Assembly (NCBI RefSeq): GCF_000346615.1
Contig: NZ_ANNU01000015.1
Span: 42,707-106,706, forward strand
Direction: 5' to 3'
DNA: 64,000 nucleotides
DNA from: Nafulsella turpanensis ZLM-10
GTDB lineage: Bacteria; Bacteroidota; Bacteroidia; Cytophagales; Cyclobacteriaceae
The translations under genes were made by a program, and so were the position numbers. The notes beneath the pieces are model-generated. The model saw only the letters and a list, made by a program, of their open reading frames with translations. It did not search any database and was not told the origin of the DNA. Shown here in pieces: positions 46,720-55,700 of this stretch. Within the stretch, counting starts at the first letter, position 1; the number at the start of each line of letters is the position of its first letter.

Positions 46720-46727
46720 TGCACATG

Positions 46728-47160
46728 GAGCCAAGAATCAGGAATCAAGAACCAAGATTGGTCCATGCACAATTACAAGAACCTAAAAGTATGGCAGGTT
46801 TCAATGGAGTTAGCAGAAGAGCTATACAGGCTCTCTGCTGAACTTCCTAATGATGAAAGGTTTGGCCTTATTTCCCAGATGCGAAGAAGTGTGGTTTCTA
46901 TTGCCAGCAATATTGCAGAAGGAACTGGAAGGGGAACCGATAAAGATTTCGCCAGATTTTTGAACATTGCATTAGGCTCGGCCTTTGAACTGGAGACTCA
47001 GGTTTTACTTTCTACCCGGCTTGGCTATTTGAAAGAGTCGCAGCAGGAGGTTTTGGGTAGAGTTATTCAGGTTCAGAGAATGCTCCATAATTTAATTCAG
47101 AAATTTCAGGATAAAGCTTGACTCAATATGTCTTGATTCTTGGCTCCTGATTCTTGATTC
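46728..47160. repeat. S23 cassette 3: gene bracketed by complementary 14-nt-unit arms
   Basis: The left arm has GAGCCAAGAATCAG (46728-46741) and GAATCAAGAACCAA (46742-46755). The right arm is the complement of GAGCCAAGAATCAA (47133-47146) and GAATCAAGAATCAG (47147-47160). Read as a whole, 23 of 28 positions pair. The units keep the same order on both sides, as in cassette 2. The cassette begins eight bases after one stop codon and ends seven bases before the nspC start. Confidence 0.82.
46765..47121 (+). CDS. four-helix-bundle protein, S23 family
   Basis: A 118-residue S23-family protein: HNYKNLKVWQVSMELAEELYRL, QMRRSVVSIASNIAEGTGR, FARFLNIALGSAFELETQVLLSTRLGYL. It is closest by eye to the protein at 13737 (shared HNYK-L-VW start). 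It is encoded between the two carboxynorspermidine pathway genes and likely co-transcribed. Unknown function; family known from 23S rRNA intervening sequences. Confidence 0.88.
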   Translation: MHNYKNLKVWQVSMELAEELYRLSAELPNDERFGLISQMRRSVVSIASNIAEGTGRGTDKDFARFLNIALGSAFELETQVLLSTRLGYLKESQQEVLGRVIQVQRMLHNLIQKFQDKA

Positions 47161-47167
47161 ATTAAAA

Positions 47168-48355
47168 ATGACTACATCAGAAAAATTCCCCATCGACAAA
47201 AGTCCGCACACTGATTTTGCACAGGTGCCCTCCCCCTGCTTTGTGCTGGAAGAGCGGCTGCTGCGCTATAATTTAAAGGTGCTGCGGCACGTAATGGATG
47301 AGACCGGCTGCGAAATTATCTGCGCACTCAAAGGTTTTGCCATGCACAGCACTTTTCCACTGGTACGGGAATATCTGCCGGGCGGTACGGCTTCTTCCCT
47401 GCATGAAGCGATGCTGATTAAGGAGAAGATGGGGGTAAAGGCCCATCTTACCGCCCCGGCTTATCGCGAAGAAGACTGGCCGGAGCTGGAAAAAATATGC
47501 AGCCACATTGTTTTCAACAGCCCTAACCAGTGGAATCAGTATAAAGAACGAGCGCTGGCGGCAGGTATCAGCTGTGGCATAAGGGTGAATCCGCAGTACT
47601 CCGAGGTAGAGGTCGACCTTTACAACCCTTGTATTCCTGGCTCAAGGCTGGGAACAACAGCCAATCATTTAGGCGATCAATTGCCTGAAGGAATGGAGGG
47701 CGTGCATTTTCATACCCTTTGCGAGAACAATGCCGATGCGCTTGGTCGTACGTTTAAAGCGGTGGAAGAGCGTTTTGCTCCCCTGCTGCACCAGGCCAAG
47801 TGGCTGAATATGGGCGGTGGCCATCATATTACCCGGGCCGATTATGAAATTGACCAGCTCATCGAACTTATCCGGTACATCAAGGATAAATACGATGTGC
47901 ATGTGATACTGGAGCCGGGCGAAGCTGTTGGCTGGCAAACGGGTTACCTGAGAGCAAAAGTGCTGGATGTGATGGATTCGCAGGGCATTAACGTCATTGT
48001 GATGGATGCTTCTGTAAGTGCCCATATGCCCGACTGTATTGAAATGCCCTATAAGCCGGTTATTCTCGGAGCTACAGATGCGGATCACGTTGGCCGCCGC
48101 AATAAAGAAGATCATGTGTGGCGGATTGGCGGCGGCACCTGTCTGGCTGGCGATTTTGTAGGCGATTATCATTTCGAGAAAGAGCCCCGAATAGGCGATC
48201 CACTTATTTTTAACGACATGATCCACTATACCATGGTCAAAACCACCAACTTCAATGGCGTGCAGCTTCCCTCCATCGGCATCTGGAAAGAAGAAAACCG
48301 CTTTGAGCTGGTGCGGAGCTTTGGTTATGAAAGTTACAGGGATAGGTTGAGCTAA
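47168..48355 (+). CDS. nspC: carboxynorspermidine decarboxylase
   Basis: A 395-residue PLP-dependent decarboxylase of the alanine racemase fold (group IV). The PLP lysine lies in ICALKGFAMHS, and the specificity segments include HFHTLCENNADAL, MGGGHHITRADYE and LEPGEAVGWQTGYL. It converts carboxyspermidine or carboxynorspermidine to the polyamine. It forms a two-step pathway with the enzyme at 45514. PvsE-like siderophore enzymes share the fold but not this neighbour. Confidence 0.93.
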   Translation: MTTSEKFPIDKSPHTDFAQVPSPCFVLEERLLRYNLKVLRHVMDETGCEIICALKGFAMHSTFPLVREYLPGGTASSLHEAMLIKEKMGVKAHLTAPAYREEDWPELEKICSHIVFNSPNQWNQYKERALAAGISCGIRVNPQYSEVEVDLYNPCIPGSRLGTTANHLGDQLPEGMEGVHFHTLCENNADALGRTFKAVEERFAPLLHQAKWLNMGGGHHITRADYEIDQLIELIRYIKDKYDVHVILEPGEAVGWQTGYLRAKVLDVMDSQGINVIVMDASVSAHMPDCIEMPYKPVILGATDADHVGRRNKEDHVWRIGGGTCLAGDFVGDYHFEKEPRIGDPLIFNDMIHYTMVKTTNFNGVQLPSIGIWKEENRFELVRSFGYESYRDRLS

Positions 48356-48362
48356 TTGTAGA

Positions 48363-48448
48363 TTTAAGACGTGAGACAGGAGATTTGAGGCGTAGGCATG
48401 GGTTGCTTTCTTTATCTCACCTCTCAAGTCTCCTATCTAATGTCTAAA
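48363..48448. repeat. gene-less cassette of 14-nt-unit arms after nspC
   Basis: Left units TTTAAGACGTGAGA (48363-48376) and CAGGAGATTTGAGG (48377-48390) pair with the right units at 48421-48434 (complement of AGGAGACTTGAGAG) and 48435-48448 (complement of TTTAGACATTAGAT). A 30-base loop contains no gene. It begins seven bases after the nspC stop and ends two bases before the next ATG, exactly the placement of the S23 cassettes. Confidence 0.75.
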
Positions 48449-48450
48449 AA

Positions 48451-48915
48451 ATGTTTTCAAAAGCCGAAGCAAGTGCGTGGAATGAGCGGTTTTATACTGC
48501 TTTTGGAGTGTTTATGCGAAAGCATGAGCCACAGGCTGACTGGGGGCTGAAGTGGCTGAACTACCATACCGGTGTAAAGGATATTTACTTTCGGGTAGAA
48601 GCCGATAAAAAGTCTGGAAGGGTAAGTATTGACCTGCAGCAGCCCGATGAAGGCATGCGGGAACTGTTCTTCGAGCAGTTTCAGGAGTTCCGGAAGATAC
48701 TGGAGGAGTACCTGAAAACGGAGCTGGTATGGGATGAAGCCTATGAGTTGCCTAATGGCCGCACCATCGGCCGTATTTATGTGGAAAAGCAGGGGCTGAA
48801 TATATACCGCGAAGATGATTGGCGCGACTTCTTCGAGTTCTTTGAAAAATCCCTCACCCGCCTCGATGCCTTCTGGGCCGACTTTAAGCCTGCTTTCGAG
48901 GAACTGGCTTCCTGA
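48451..48915 (+). CDS. DUF4268 family protein
   Basis: A 154-residue soluble protein matching DUF4268: FWxxF-type opening (AWNERFYTAFGVFMRKH), GLKWLNYHTGVKDIYFRVEADKK, ISIDLQQPDEGMRELFFEQFQEFRKILEE and a C-terminal DWRDFFEFFEKSLTRLDAFWADF. The family occurs alone or attached to restriction-like domains, and its function is not known. Its start lies two bases after the gene-less cassette. Confidence 0.8.
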   Translation: MFSKAEASAWNERFYTAFGVFMRKHEPQADWGLKWLNYHTGVKDIYFRVEADKKSGRVSIDLQQPDEGMRELFFEQFQEFRKILEEYLKTELVWDEAYELPNGRTIGRIYVEKQGLNIYREDDWRDFFEFFEKSLTRLDAFWADFKPAFEELAS

Positions 48916-49001
48916 AAAGAGGCTTGCAATTCTGCGGATTAAACAAATTAGGGTTGTGGGTATTATTTTAATAGAAGGAAGAAACTAAAACCACCTTGCC
49001 T

Positions 49002-50354
49002 ATGAGTATCGCCACAATCCTTGAACAGCTAAAGCAGAAGAATCCGAACGAAGAAGAGTTTCACCAGACAGCCGAAGAGGTGCTTTTTTATTTTTCGCCG
49101 GTGCTGGAGAAACATAAGCAATACCAGCAATATAAAATTGTAGAGCGTATGCTGGAGCCCGACCGGGTTATTTCCTTTCGGGTAAACTGGGTCGATGATG
49201 CCGGAGAAGTACAGGTGAACAGGGGTTACCGGGTACAGATGAATTCAGCCCTCGGTCCTTATAAAGGAGGCCTTCGCTTTTCGCCCACCGTAAGTTTGGG
49301 GGAATTTAAATTTCTGGCTTTCGAGCAAACATTCAAGAATGCCTTAACCGGTATACCCTTAGGAGCAGGAAAAGGTGGCGCCGATTTTGACCCCCGGGGG
49401 AAGTCCGATGGGGAGGTAATGCGCTTTTGTCAGGCATTTATGCAGGAGCTGTACAGGCATATTGGCAACAGACTCGATGTGCCGGCAGGCGATAAAGGTG
49501 TAGGCGCCCGCGAAATTGGCTTTCTTTTTGGTACTTATAAAAAGCTGCAGAACCAGTACGAAGGTGTTTTAACCGGAAAGGGAATCAATTGGGGTGGCAG
49601 CCTAATGCGAACCGAAGCAACGGGCTACGGGCTGGTGTATTTTGCGCAGGAAATGCTACGGCAGGCGGGCGAAGAGGTTAGCGGTAAAAGATGTATTGTG
49701 TCGGGTAGCGGAAATGTTTCGCAGTATTGTATAGAAAAGCTTATCCGGCTTGGAGCTAAGGTGGTAACTGTATCAGACTCCTCAGGCTTTATTTATGATG
49801 AAAAAGGGATAGATGAAGAAAAGCTGGCATACATAAAAGAGCTAAAGAATGAAAAGCGGGGCAGAATTGAGGAGTATGCCCGAAAGTTTGGCGCTGAATA
49901 TACCCCTGTTCACCAGGGCGGCGATAGCGACCCTCTCTGGAATGTTAAGGCTGAATTAGCTTTTCCCTGTGCCACACAAAATGAAGTGCAGGAAAAGGAT
50001 GTTCAAAACATGAAAAGCAATGGAGTTTTTTTGCTGGCCGAAGGGGCCAATATGCCGTTAACTGCAGAGGCTACGAAATTAATCGAGCAGTCGGATATAC
50101 TGTATGGTCCCGGAAAAGCGGCAAATGCAGGAGGAGTGGCGGTTTCTGGCATAGAAATGATGCAGAATTATATAGGTAGTTACTGGAGTGCCGAAGAGGT
50201 GGATAGCCGCCTGAAGAAAATAATGTGCGACATCCATAACCAGTGCCTGCAAACGGCAGAAGAGTGGGGCTTTGGAAAGAATTATGCGGCAGGGGCTAAT
50301 ATTGCTGGCTTTATTCGGGTGGCCGATGCCATGATAGCACAGGGAGTGATTTAG
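49002..50354 (+). CDS. gdhA: glutamate dehydrogenase, NADP-type
   Basis: A 450-residue glutamate dehydrogenase. The N-terminal domain has GYRVQMNSALGPYKGGLRF, and the catalytic Lys region PLGAGKGGADFDPRGKS. The Rossmann domain has CIVSGSGNVSQYCIEKL, and LLAEGANMPLTAEA is conserved. Length and sequence fit the hexameric NADP-dependent type that assimilates ammonium into glutamate. The ATG at 49002 is preferred to a TTG six bases upstream. Confidence 0.94.
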   Translation: MSIATILEQLKQKNPNEEEFHQTAEEVLFYFSPVLEKHKQYQQYKIVERMLEPDRVISFRVNWVDDAGEVQVNRGYRVQMNSALGPYKGGLRFSPTVSLGEFKFLAFEQTFKNALTGIPLGAGKGGADFDPRGKSDGEVMRFCQAFMQELYRHIGNRLDVPAGDKGVGAREIGFLFGTYKKLQNQYEGVLTGKGINWGGSLMRTEATGYGLVYFAQEMLRQAGEEVSGKRCIVSGSGNVSQYCIEKLIRLGAKVVTVSDSSGFIYDEKGIDEEKLAYIKELKNEKRGRIEEYARKFGAEYTPVHQGGDSDPLWNVKAELAFPCATQNEVQEKDVQNMKSNGVFLLAEGANMPLTAEATKLIEQSDILYGPGKAANAGGVAVSGIEMMQNYIGSYWSAEEVDSRLKKIMCDIHNQCLQTAEEWGFGKNYAAGANIAGFIRVADAMIAQGVI

Positions 50355-50528
50355 ATTAATAGTGGGCAGAAATGGGGGCCATGTGCTGAAAGCTTCCGGT
50401 ACTCCATCTGTAATCTTTCGCTTCCTCTTTTATTCATTTTCTTTTTTAATTGCACCCTTGTCTATCGTCCATTATCTCTTCCTTGCTACTTCTAAACACA
50501 ATGCCTATTTTTAAGCTATAAATTTTTT

Positions 50529-50556
50529 CAATACTCAATACCCACTACTCAATTCT
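50529..50556. repeat. single 14-nt-unit arm ahead of tpiA
   Basis: Reads, on the minus strand, AGAATTGAGTAGTG then GGTATTGAGTATTG, the same family as cassette 1. It ends six bases before the tpiA start. I found no clear partner arm in the 208-base gap. Confidence 0.6.
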
Positions 50557-50562
50557 ATTTTT

Positions 50563-51324
50563 ATGCGACAAAAAATTGTAGCCGGCAACTGGAAAATGAA
50601 CACCACGGCCGACGAAGGACAGAAGCTCACGTCCGAAATTGTAAATATGGTGCAGGATGAAATTTCTGCTGATGTGCAGGTCATCCTGGCGCCCCCCTTT
50701 ACTCACCTGCAGTCGGTAGGAAAACTCATTGGCAGCAGTAAAAAAATAGCCCTTGCTGCCCAGAACGTCAATGAAAATGAATCAGGTGCCTACACCGGCG
50801 AAGTATCGGCAGGCATGCTGCAGTCGGTGGGCGTGGAATGGGTAATTATCGGCCACAGCGAACGCCGCGAGTATTTTAAGGAAAGTGGTGAGCAGCTGGC
50901 GAAGAAAATAAATGCTGCACTAAAAGGGGGCTTACGACCCATCTTCTGCTGTGGTGAGCCACTGGAAGTGCGCGAAAAAGAAGAGCACGAAGGCCATGTA
51001 AAGCAACAGCTGCAGGATAGCCTCTTCCACCTCAGTAAGGAACAAATCAGCAAAGTTGTAATTGCCTATGAGCCCGTTTGGGCCATTGGTACGGGTAAAA
51101 CCGCGTCGGCCGGGCAGGCGCAGGAAATGCACAAATCCATCCGCCGGCAAATAGCCGAAAAGTGGGGAGAGGAAGTTGCCGGTCAGCTCCGCATCCTGTA
51201 CGGCGGCAGCATGAAGCCCGATAATGCCAAAGAGCTGATGGACCAGCCCGATGTGGACGGGGGGCTGATTGGGGGTGCTTCCTTAAAATCGCGCGATTTC
51301 CTGCAAATCATTAAATCGGCCTGA
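50563..51324 (+). CDS. tpiA: triosephosphate isomerase
   Basis: A 253-residue TIM barrel. Substrate Lys in AGNWKMN, catalytic His in IIGHSERR, catalytic Glu in AYEPVWAIGTG, phosphate loops YGGSMKPDNA and GGLIGGASL. It interconverts dihydroxyacetone phosphate and glyceraldehyde 3-phosphate. Starts six bases after a cassette-type repeat arm. DUF6150 and prmA follow in the same direction. Confidence 0.97.
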   Translation: MRQKIVAGNWKMNTTADEGQKLTSEIVNMVQDEISADVQVILAPPFTHLQSVGKLIGSSKKIALAAQNVNENESGAYTGEVSAGMLQSVGVEWVIIGHSERREYFKESGEQLAKKINAALKGGLRPIFCCGEPLEVREKEEHEGHVKQQLQDSLFHLSKEQISKVVIAYEPVWAIGTGKTASAGQAQEMHKSIRRQIAEKWGEEVAGQLRILYGGSMKPDNAKELMDQPDVDGGLIGGASLKSRDFLQIIKSA

Positions 51325-51358
51325 GGAACTTCTAATGTGCCCTAAATGCTTATAGGCT

Positions 51359-51724
51359 ATGATGCTTACCGGAATCATTTTTATAATGAGCCTGCTGACT
51401 GGCGGGCTCAATCTTTCTCCTTCTGTCGAAACAGCGGCGGTATCTGTCCCTCCACCGGATGTGTGCAGCCTTAAAGGTTCGGTTTATGTAACGGACAATC
51501 CACAAAGAGCCCATTTTTATGTGTTCGTGGAGGAGTTTGAAGCCTCGGCCGATCTCAGTGTATATGCCGAGGAAAATAAACTCTTTGCCGATCAGCCAGG
51601 CCTCTGGCACTATACAAAGCAGGAGGCTTTTTCTGATTTTGTTGTATATTTCACGGACAATAAAAGCAGCGCCGACTTTAGTATTTATTATACCGATGTG
51701 GCCTCTTTTGCCGGTTGTCGATAA
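51359..51724 (+). CDS. DUF6150 family protein, exported
   Basis: A 121-residue protein with an N-terminal hydrophobic signal (IIFIMSLLTGGLNL) and internal repeats of about 20 residues around F/ADx-V/IY (HFYVFVEEFEASADLSVY, FSDFVVYFTDNKSSADFSIY), ending in SFAGCR with an N-terminal Cys (DVCSLKG) as possible disulfide partner. This fits DUF6150, a Bacteroidota family of unknown function. It lies 34 bases after tpiA and 29 before prmA. Confidence 0.75.
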   Translation: MMLTGIIFIMSLLTGGLNLSPSVETAAVSVPPPDVCSLKGSVYVTDNPQRAHFYVFVEEFEASADLSVYAEENKLFADQPGLWHYTKQEAFSDFVVYFTDNKSSADFSIYYTDVASFAGCR

Positions 51725-51753
51725 AATATTCACCACCCTTATCCCTCACCACC

Positions 51754-52581
51754 GTGGATTACATTGAAGTAAAAATTGCCTGTCATGAAGATTTCCGGGA
51801 AATTCTGCAGGCAGAGCTGGCCGAAGCTGGTTTCTCCTCTTTTGCCGATACTCCCAAAGGCTTCGAAGCCTATGCCGAGCCGGCCGATTTTGAAAAGCCT
51901 GTTTTTGACGATGTAATTACCCGCTACCACAAAGCTGCTTCCATTAAATATGAGCTGGGGAAAGTGCCTCGCCGAAACTGGAACAAGGAGTGGGAAAGTA
52001 ATTATGAGCCTATTCTGGTAAGTGACCGTTGCGCCGTACGTGCCACCTTTCACGAGCCCATGCCACAATACGAGCATGAGATTGTAATTACCCCTAAAAT
52101 GTCCTTTGGCACTGGCCACCACCAGACTACCCGTCTTATGCTCAGGCACCAGCTCAACCTTTCTCACCAGGGAAAGAGGGTGCTGGATGTGGGCTGCGGC
52201 ACAGGAATACTGGCTATTATGGCTTCTAAGTTAGGTGCCTCCGAGGTAAAAGCCTGCGATATAGACGAATGGGCTGTGGAAAACAGCCGCGAGAATTTTG
52301 AATTGAATAACTGCCAAAATATAGAAGTGCGCCCCGGAACCCTGCGGGAGGCAGGCTTTGAAGGAAGCTATGATATCATTTTAGCCAATATCAATAAAAA
52401 TGTACTGCTGGAAGAGATAAGCTATTATATACAGTTTTTAAAGGAAGAAGGAACACTTTTGCTGAGCGGCTTTTACGAAGCCGATGTGGATGATTTGCTT
52501 GCAGAGGCAGGTAAGTACCAGCTGAAGCAGCAGGCCCTGTCGAGCGAGAAGAACTGGGCTTCACTGGTGCTAATGCGCTGA
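51754..52581 (+). CDS. prmA: ribosomal protein L11 methyltransferase
   Basis: A 275-residue PrmA. The N-terminal substrate domain (about 1-85) is followed by a class I SAM methyltransferase domain with VLDVGCGTGILAIMASKLGA (motif I), CDIDEWAVENSREN and DIILANIN (motif IV). MSFGTGHHQTTRLML is the family signature. The GTG at 51754 (MDYIEVKIACHEDF) is preferred, since the ATG at 51715 adds unrelated residues overlapping the previous gene. It often sits next to tpiA in Bacteroidota. Confidence 0.93.
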   Translation: MDYIEVKIACHEDFREILQAELAEAGFSSFADTPKGFEAYAEPADFEKPVFDDVITRYHKAASIKYELGKVPRRNWNKEWESNYEPILVSDRCAVRATFHEPMPQYEHEIVITPKMSFGTGHHQTTRLMLRHQLNLSHQGKRVLDVGCGTGILAIMASKLGASEVKACDIDEWAVENSRENFELNNCQNIEVRPGTLREAGFEGSYDIILANINKNVLLEEISYYIQFLKEEGTLLLSGFYEADVDDLLAEAGKYQLKQQALSSEKNWASLVLMR

Positions 52582-52743
52582 TTTCGAATAAAATCATAGC
52601 GTGTAACTTTCTGCATATAATTCAATGGCTCCTGAGCGTTTTATATTTTAAGTTCGTGTTCTTTTTGCCGGTAATGTAATGCCACCGGTAATTAGGCATG
52701 GATAAGAAAGCGAAGTGGGTGTTATTAGAATTAGATGTGTGAT

Positions 52744-55700
52744 ATGAAAGTGAAAGTTTTACAGCTATGTGTATTGTGCTGGTTTTCGGCTGTTTCAGCC
52801 CTGTATGCTCAAACGGAGCAGCAGCCTGCTGTGCCGGTCGATTATGGCAGCGAAATGGCTAAAGTGCTGAGTAGTACCAGTAATGCGGAGGCAAGGGCTA
52901 ATGGTGAGGCTTTTAGTGCTGCCTGGAGTGGTGGTAGTTTTAGCGAAGGCCAGCAACAGAAAATTGTGGAGGTATACCGGCAAATGCTGGACAAGCGCTT
53001 TAAGCCTCTTCCGCAGCTGAGCCATTATTTTGGTATACTGGCCGGGGCCGCCGGGCAGGGCCTTCCTTCTGCAGAAATCGATAACCTCCTGAACACCCTT
53101 GCAAAAGTAGTGGAGAAGGAAGGAACCCGGCAGGTTAATACTTTTCTGGCGACGGTCAACGGATTTTTCAAAAATGATGCACTTTACCACTCTAATTATT
53201 CCAGCCTTTATGCCGATGGCGGTAACCTTAGCTTTGAATATATAGAGCCTGAAACTGCGCAGGAGGCTGCACCGGGTGGTTGGGGTGCCACCGAAGAAGC
53301 TGCTGAGGAAGTAGCGGAGGAGGACCATTTCAGTGACTGGGATACCCCTGCAGTTGAAGAAGAACAAGGCTGGAGCAGCGACTGGAGCAGCTGGGAAACC
53401 ACTGAAGGAAAAGCTGAAGATAAAGCAACTCCTGCCGAAGAAGATGCACTTCCGGTATATATCGACCCCTTTCTGCCGACGATAGAGGGAGCAGTAATTC
53501 GCTTTGAAGGGGTTAAGCTTTCCATAGTGTCCAGCTCCGATTCCCTGACCATCCGCAATACATCCGGCAGCTTTATGCCTATTGCTGAGGTATTTGTTGG
53601 AGAAGGAGGTAAAATCAGCTGGCAGAATACTGGCCTTGATGCGGAAAAGGTTTTTGTGGAACTCGATAAGTATTCTTTCGAAACAAGTAAAGCAGCGCTT
53701 ACTGCTGAAAATGTTCGTCTGACCTATGCCGGCAAGCTGGCCGCACCGGTAGAAGGTGTTTTCGAGTATGAGAACTCGCGCTACAAAACGCCTGCTGATG
53801 CGCAGTATCCCCGATTTAAATCATACGAAAGTAACATAAGTGTCAGTAATCTGGGTGGCGATGAGCTGGTGTATAAGGGAGGCTTTTCCCTCATGGGAAG
53901 TAAAATCTACAGCTCTTCTGTCTATTCCGGTATGGCTTCTATCGAAGTAAAGGAACAAGGCCAGAAAAAGTTTAAAATTAACTCCAGGCGCTTTAACCTG
54001 CAGGATACTCTTATTCAGTCCGACCTCTCGGCCATTGTTATCTATCATGGTGAGGATTCCATTTTTCATCCTGCGGTTACCTCCCGGTACAATACCGCTA
54101 CCAATGTGCTCACTTTAATTAAAAATGAAGGAGCATTCAAGTATACCCCCTTCGTGAGCTCTTATTTCGACATGGACATTATGGCCGATATACTTCGCTG
54201 GGATGTAAATGCCGATAGCCTCGATATTTCTATTTTAAGTGGAAAGAGCCAGGTTCCTGCTTTTTTCGAATCGCAGGAGTACTTTAATATGGAGCGTTTT
54301 GAGCGGCTTAAAGGAATGTACAGCTTCCATCCGCTGCAAATGGCAGTAGGCTATGCCCGCAAAATCAACTCCGGCACTTACTATGTAGACGATATGGCCC
54401 GCGACCTGCGGCAGGACTCAAACACCCTGAGTGGTGCTATGCAGTACCTCATGCAAAATGGCTTTATCGATTACAATGTAGAAACCGGTTTAATCAGTAT
54501 CAACCGTAAAGGTTTCCACTATGTACTTTCCAGCAATCAGCGAAAGGATTTCGATGATCTGCTCATCGCCTCACTGGAGCCCTCCCTGCCAAATGCTACC
54601 CTTAACTTTCAGGAACAGGAGCTAAAAGTGCGGGGCATCGATAAATTTTACATTAGCCGCTCAAAAGACGTATACATCCAGCCAGAGAATGATGCCATTA
54701 CCCTGCTTAGCAATCGCGACTTTAGATTCGATGGGCAGGTACATGCAGGAAGCTTTATTTTCATGGGTCATAAAATGCGTTTCGACTATGATAGCTTCCT
54801 GATAGATATGCCAATGATCGACTCTATTAAGTTCGATGTCGATCAGTTTAAAGAAACCAAAAAGCTGCATCGCTCCCGGCTCGATAACCAGCTGGTGGAA
54901 AGTTCCGGCACCTTAAAGATTGACCTTCCGAAGAATAAATCCAGCCGTCGCAACTTCCCGGAGTTTCCGGTTTTTAATGCCTCCAGAGGATCGACGGTTT
55001 ATTTTAACGGAGAGGAAATTGCAGAAGGAAAATATGGAAAAGATCTGAATTTTACCATTCCGCCGTTTGAAATAGACAGTTTAAGTAGTAGCGACCCTGC
55101 CGCGATTGCTTTTGAAGGAACCTTCTCCAGTGGAGGCATTGTGCCCGACTTCAAAACAACCCTAAGAGTGCTGGAAGACAACTCACTGGGTTTTACCCAG
55201 ATACTCCCTGCTGAGGGTTATAAGCTGTATAATGGTTCTGCTGTTTTGTACGACACCCTGAAAATGGATAGCAAGGGCCTTTACTCCAGCGGCCATATTG
55301 AGTACCTGACAAGCACCCTTTACTCTAATTATTTCCGCTTTTTCGAAGATTCGGTGTTGACCTCCGGCTCTGAAATAGTAATGGAGCAGGGCGTGGTAAA
55401 GGGAGCCAGCTTTCCGGTAACCAGTGTAAAGGCCTATGACATGCGTTGGTATCCTAAACGGGACAGCATGTATGTGGAGAACAGAAAAGAGCCTTTCCAG
55501 TTATTTGGCGGGGTGGCCTCTCTCGATGGTTCTTTCCTGATTAGCAGCAAAGGCCTGAATGGTGCCGGAAAACTGAATACGCAGGGAGCCGATGTGGAAT
55601 CGCCACTGTATACCTTTAACCAGCGCGATTTTATAGCCGAGAATGCCCGCTTTACCATTGAAGCTTCGAACAGTAGCAAACCTATACTTTTAGCGAATGA

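Noticed and set aside
47669..48427. 252-codon minus-strand frame over nspC
   Set aside because: Antisense shadow; nspC motifs are clear on the plus strand.
10966..50556. 14-nt-unit tracts as a CRISPR array
   Set aside because: No constant repeat with spacers, only two or three units per tract, and no cas genes.
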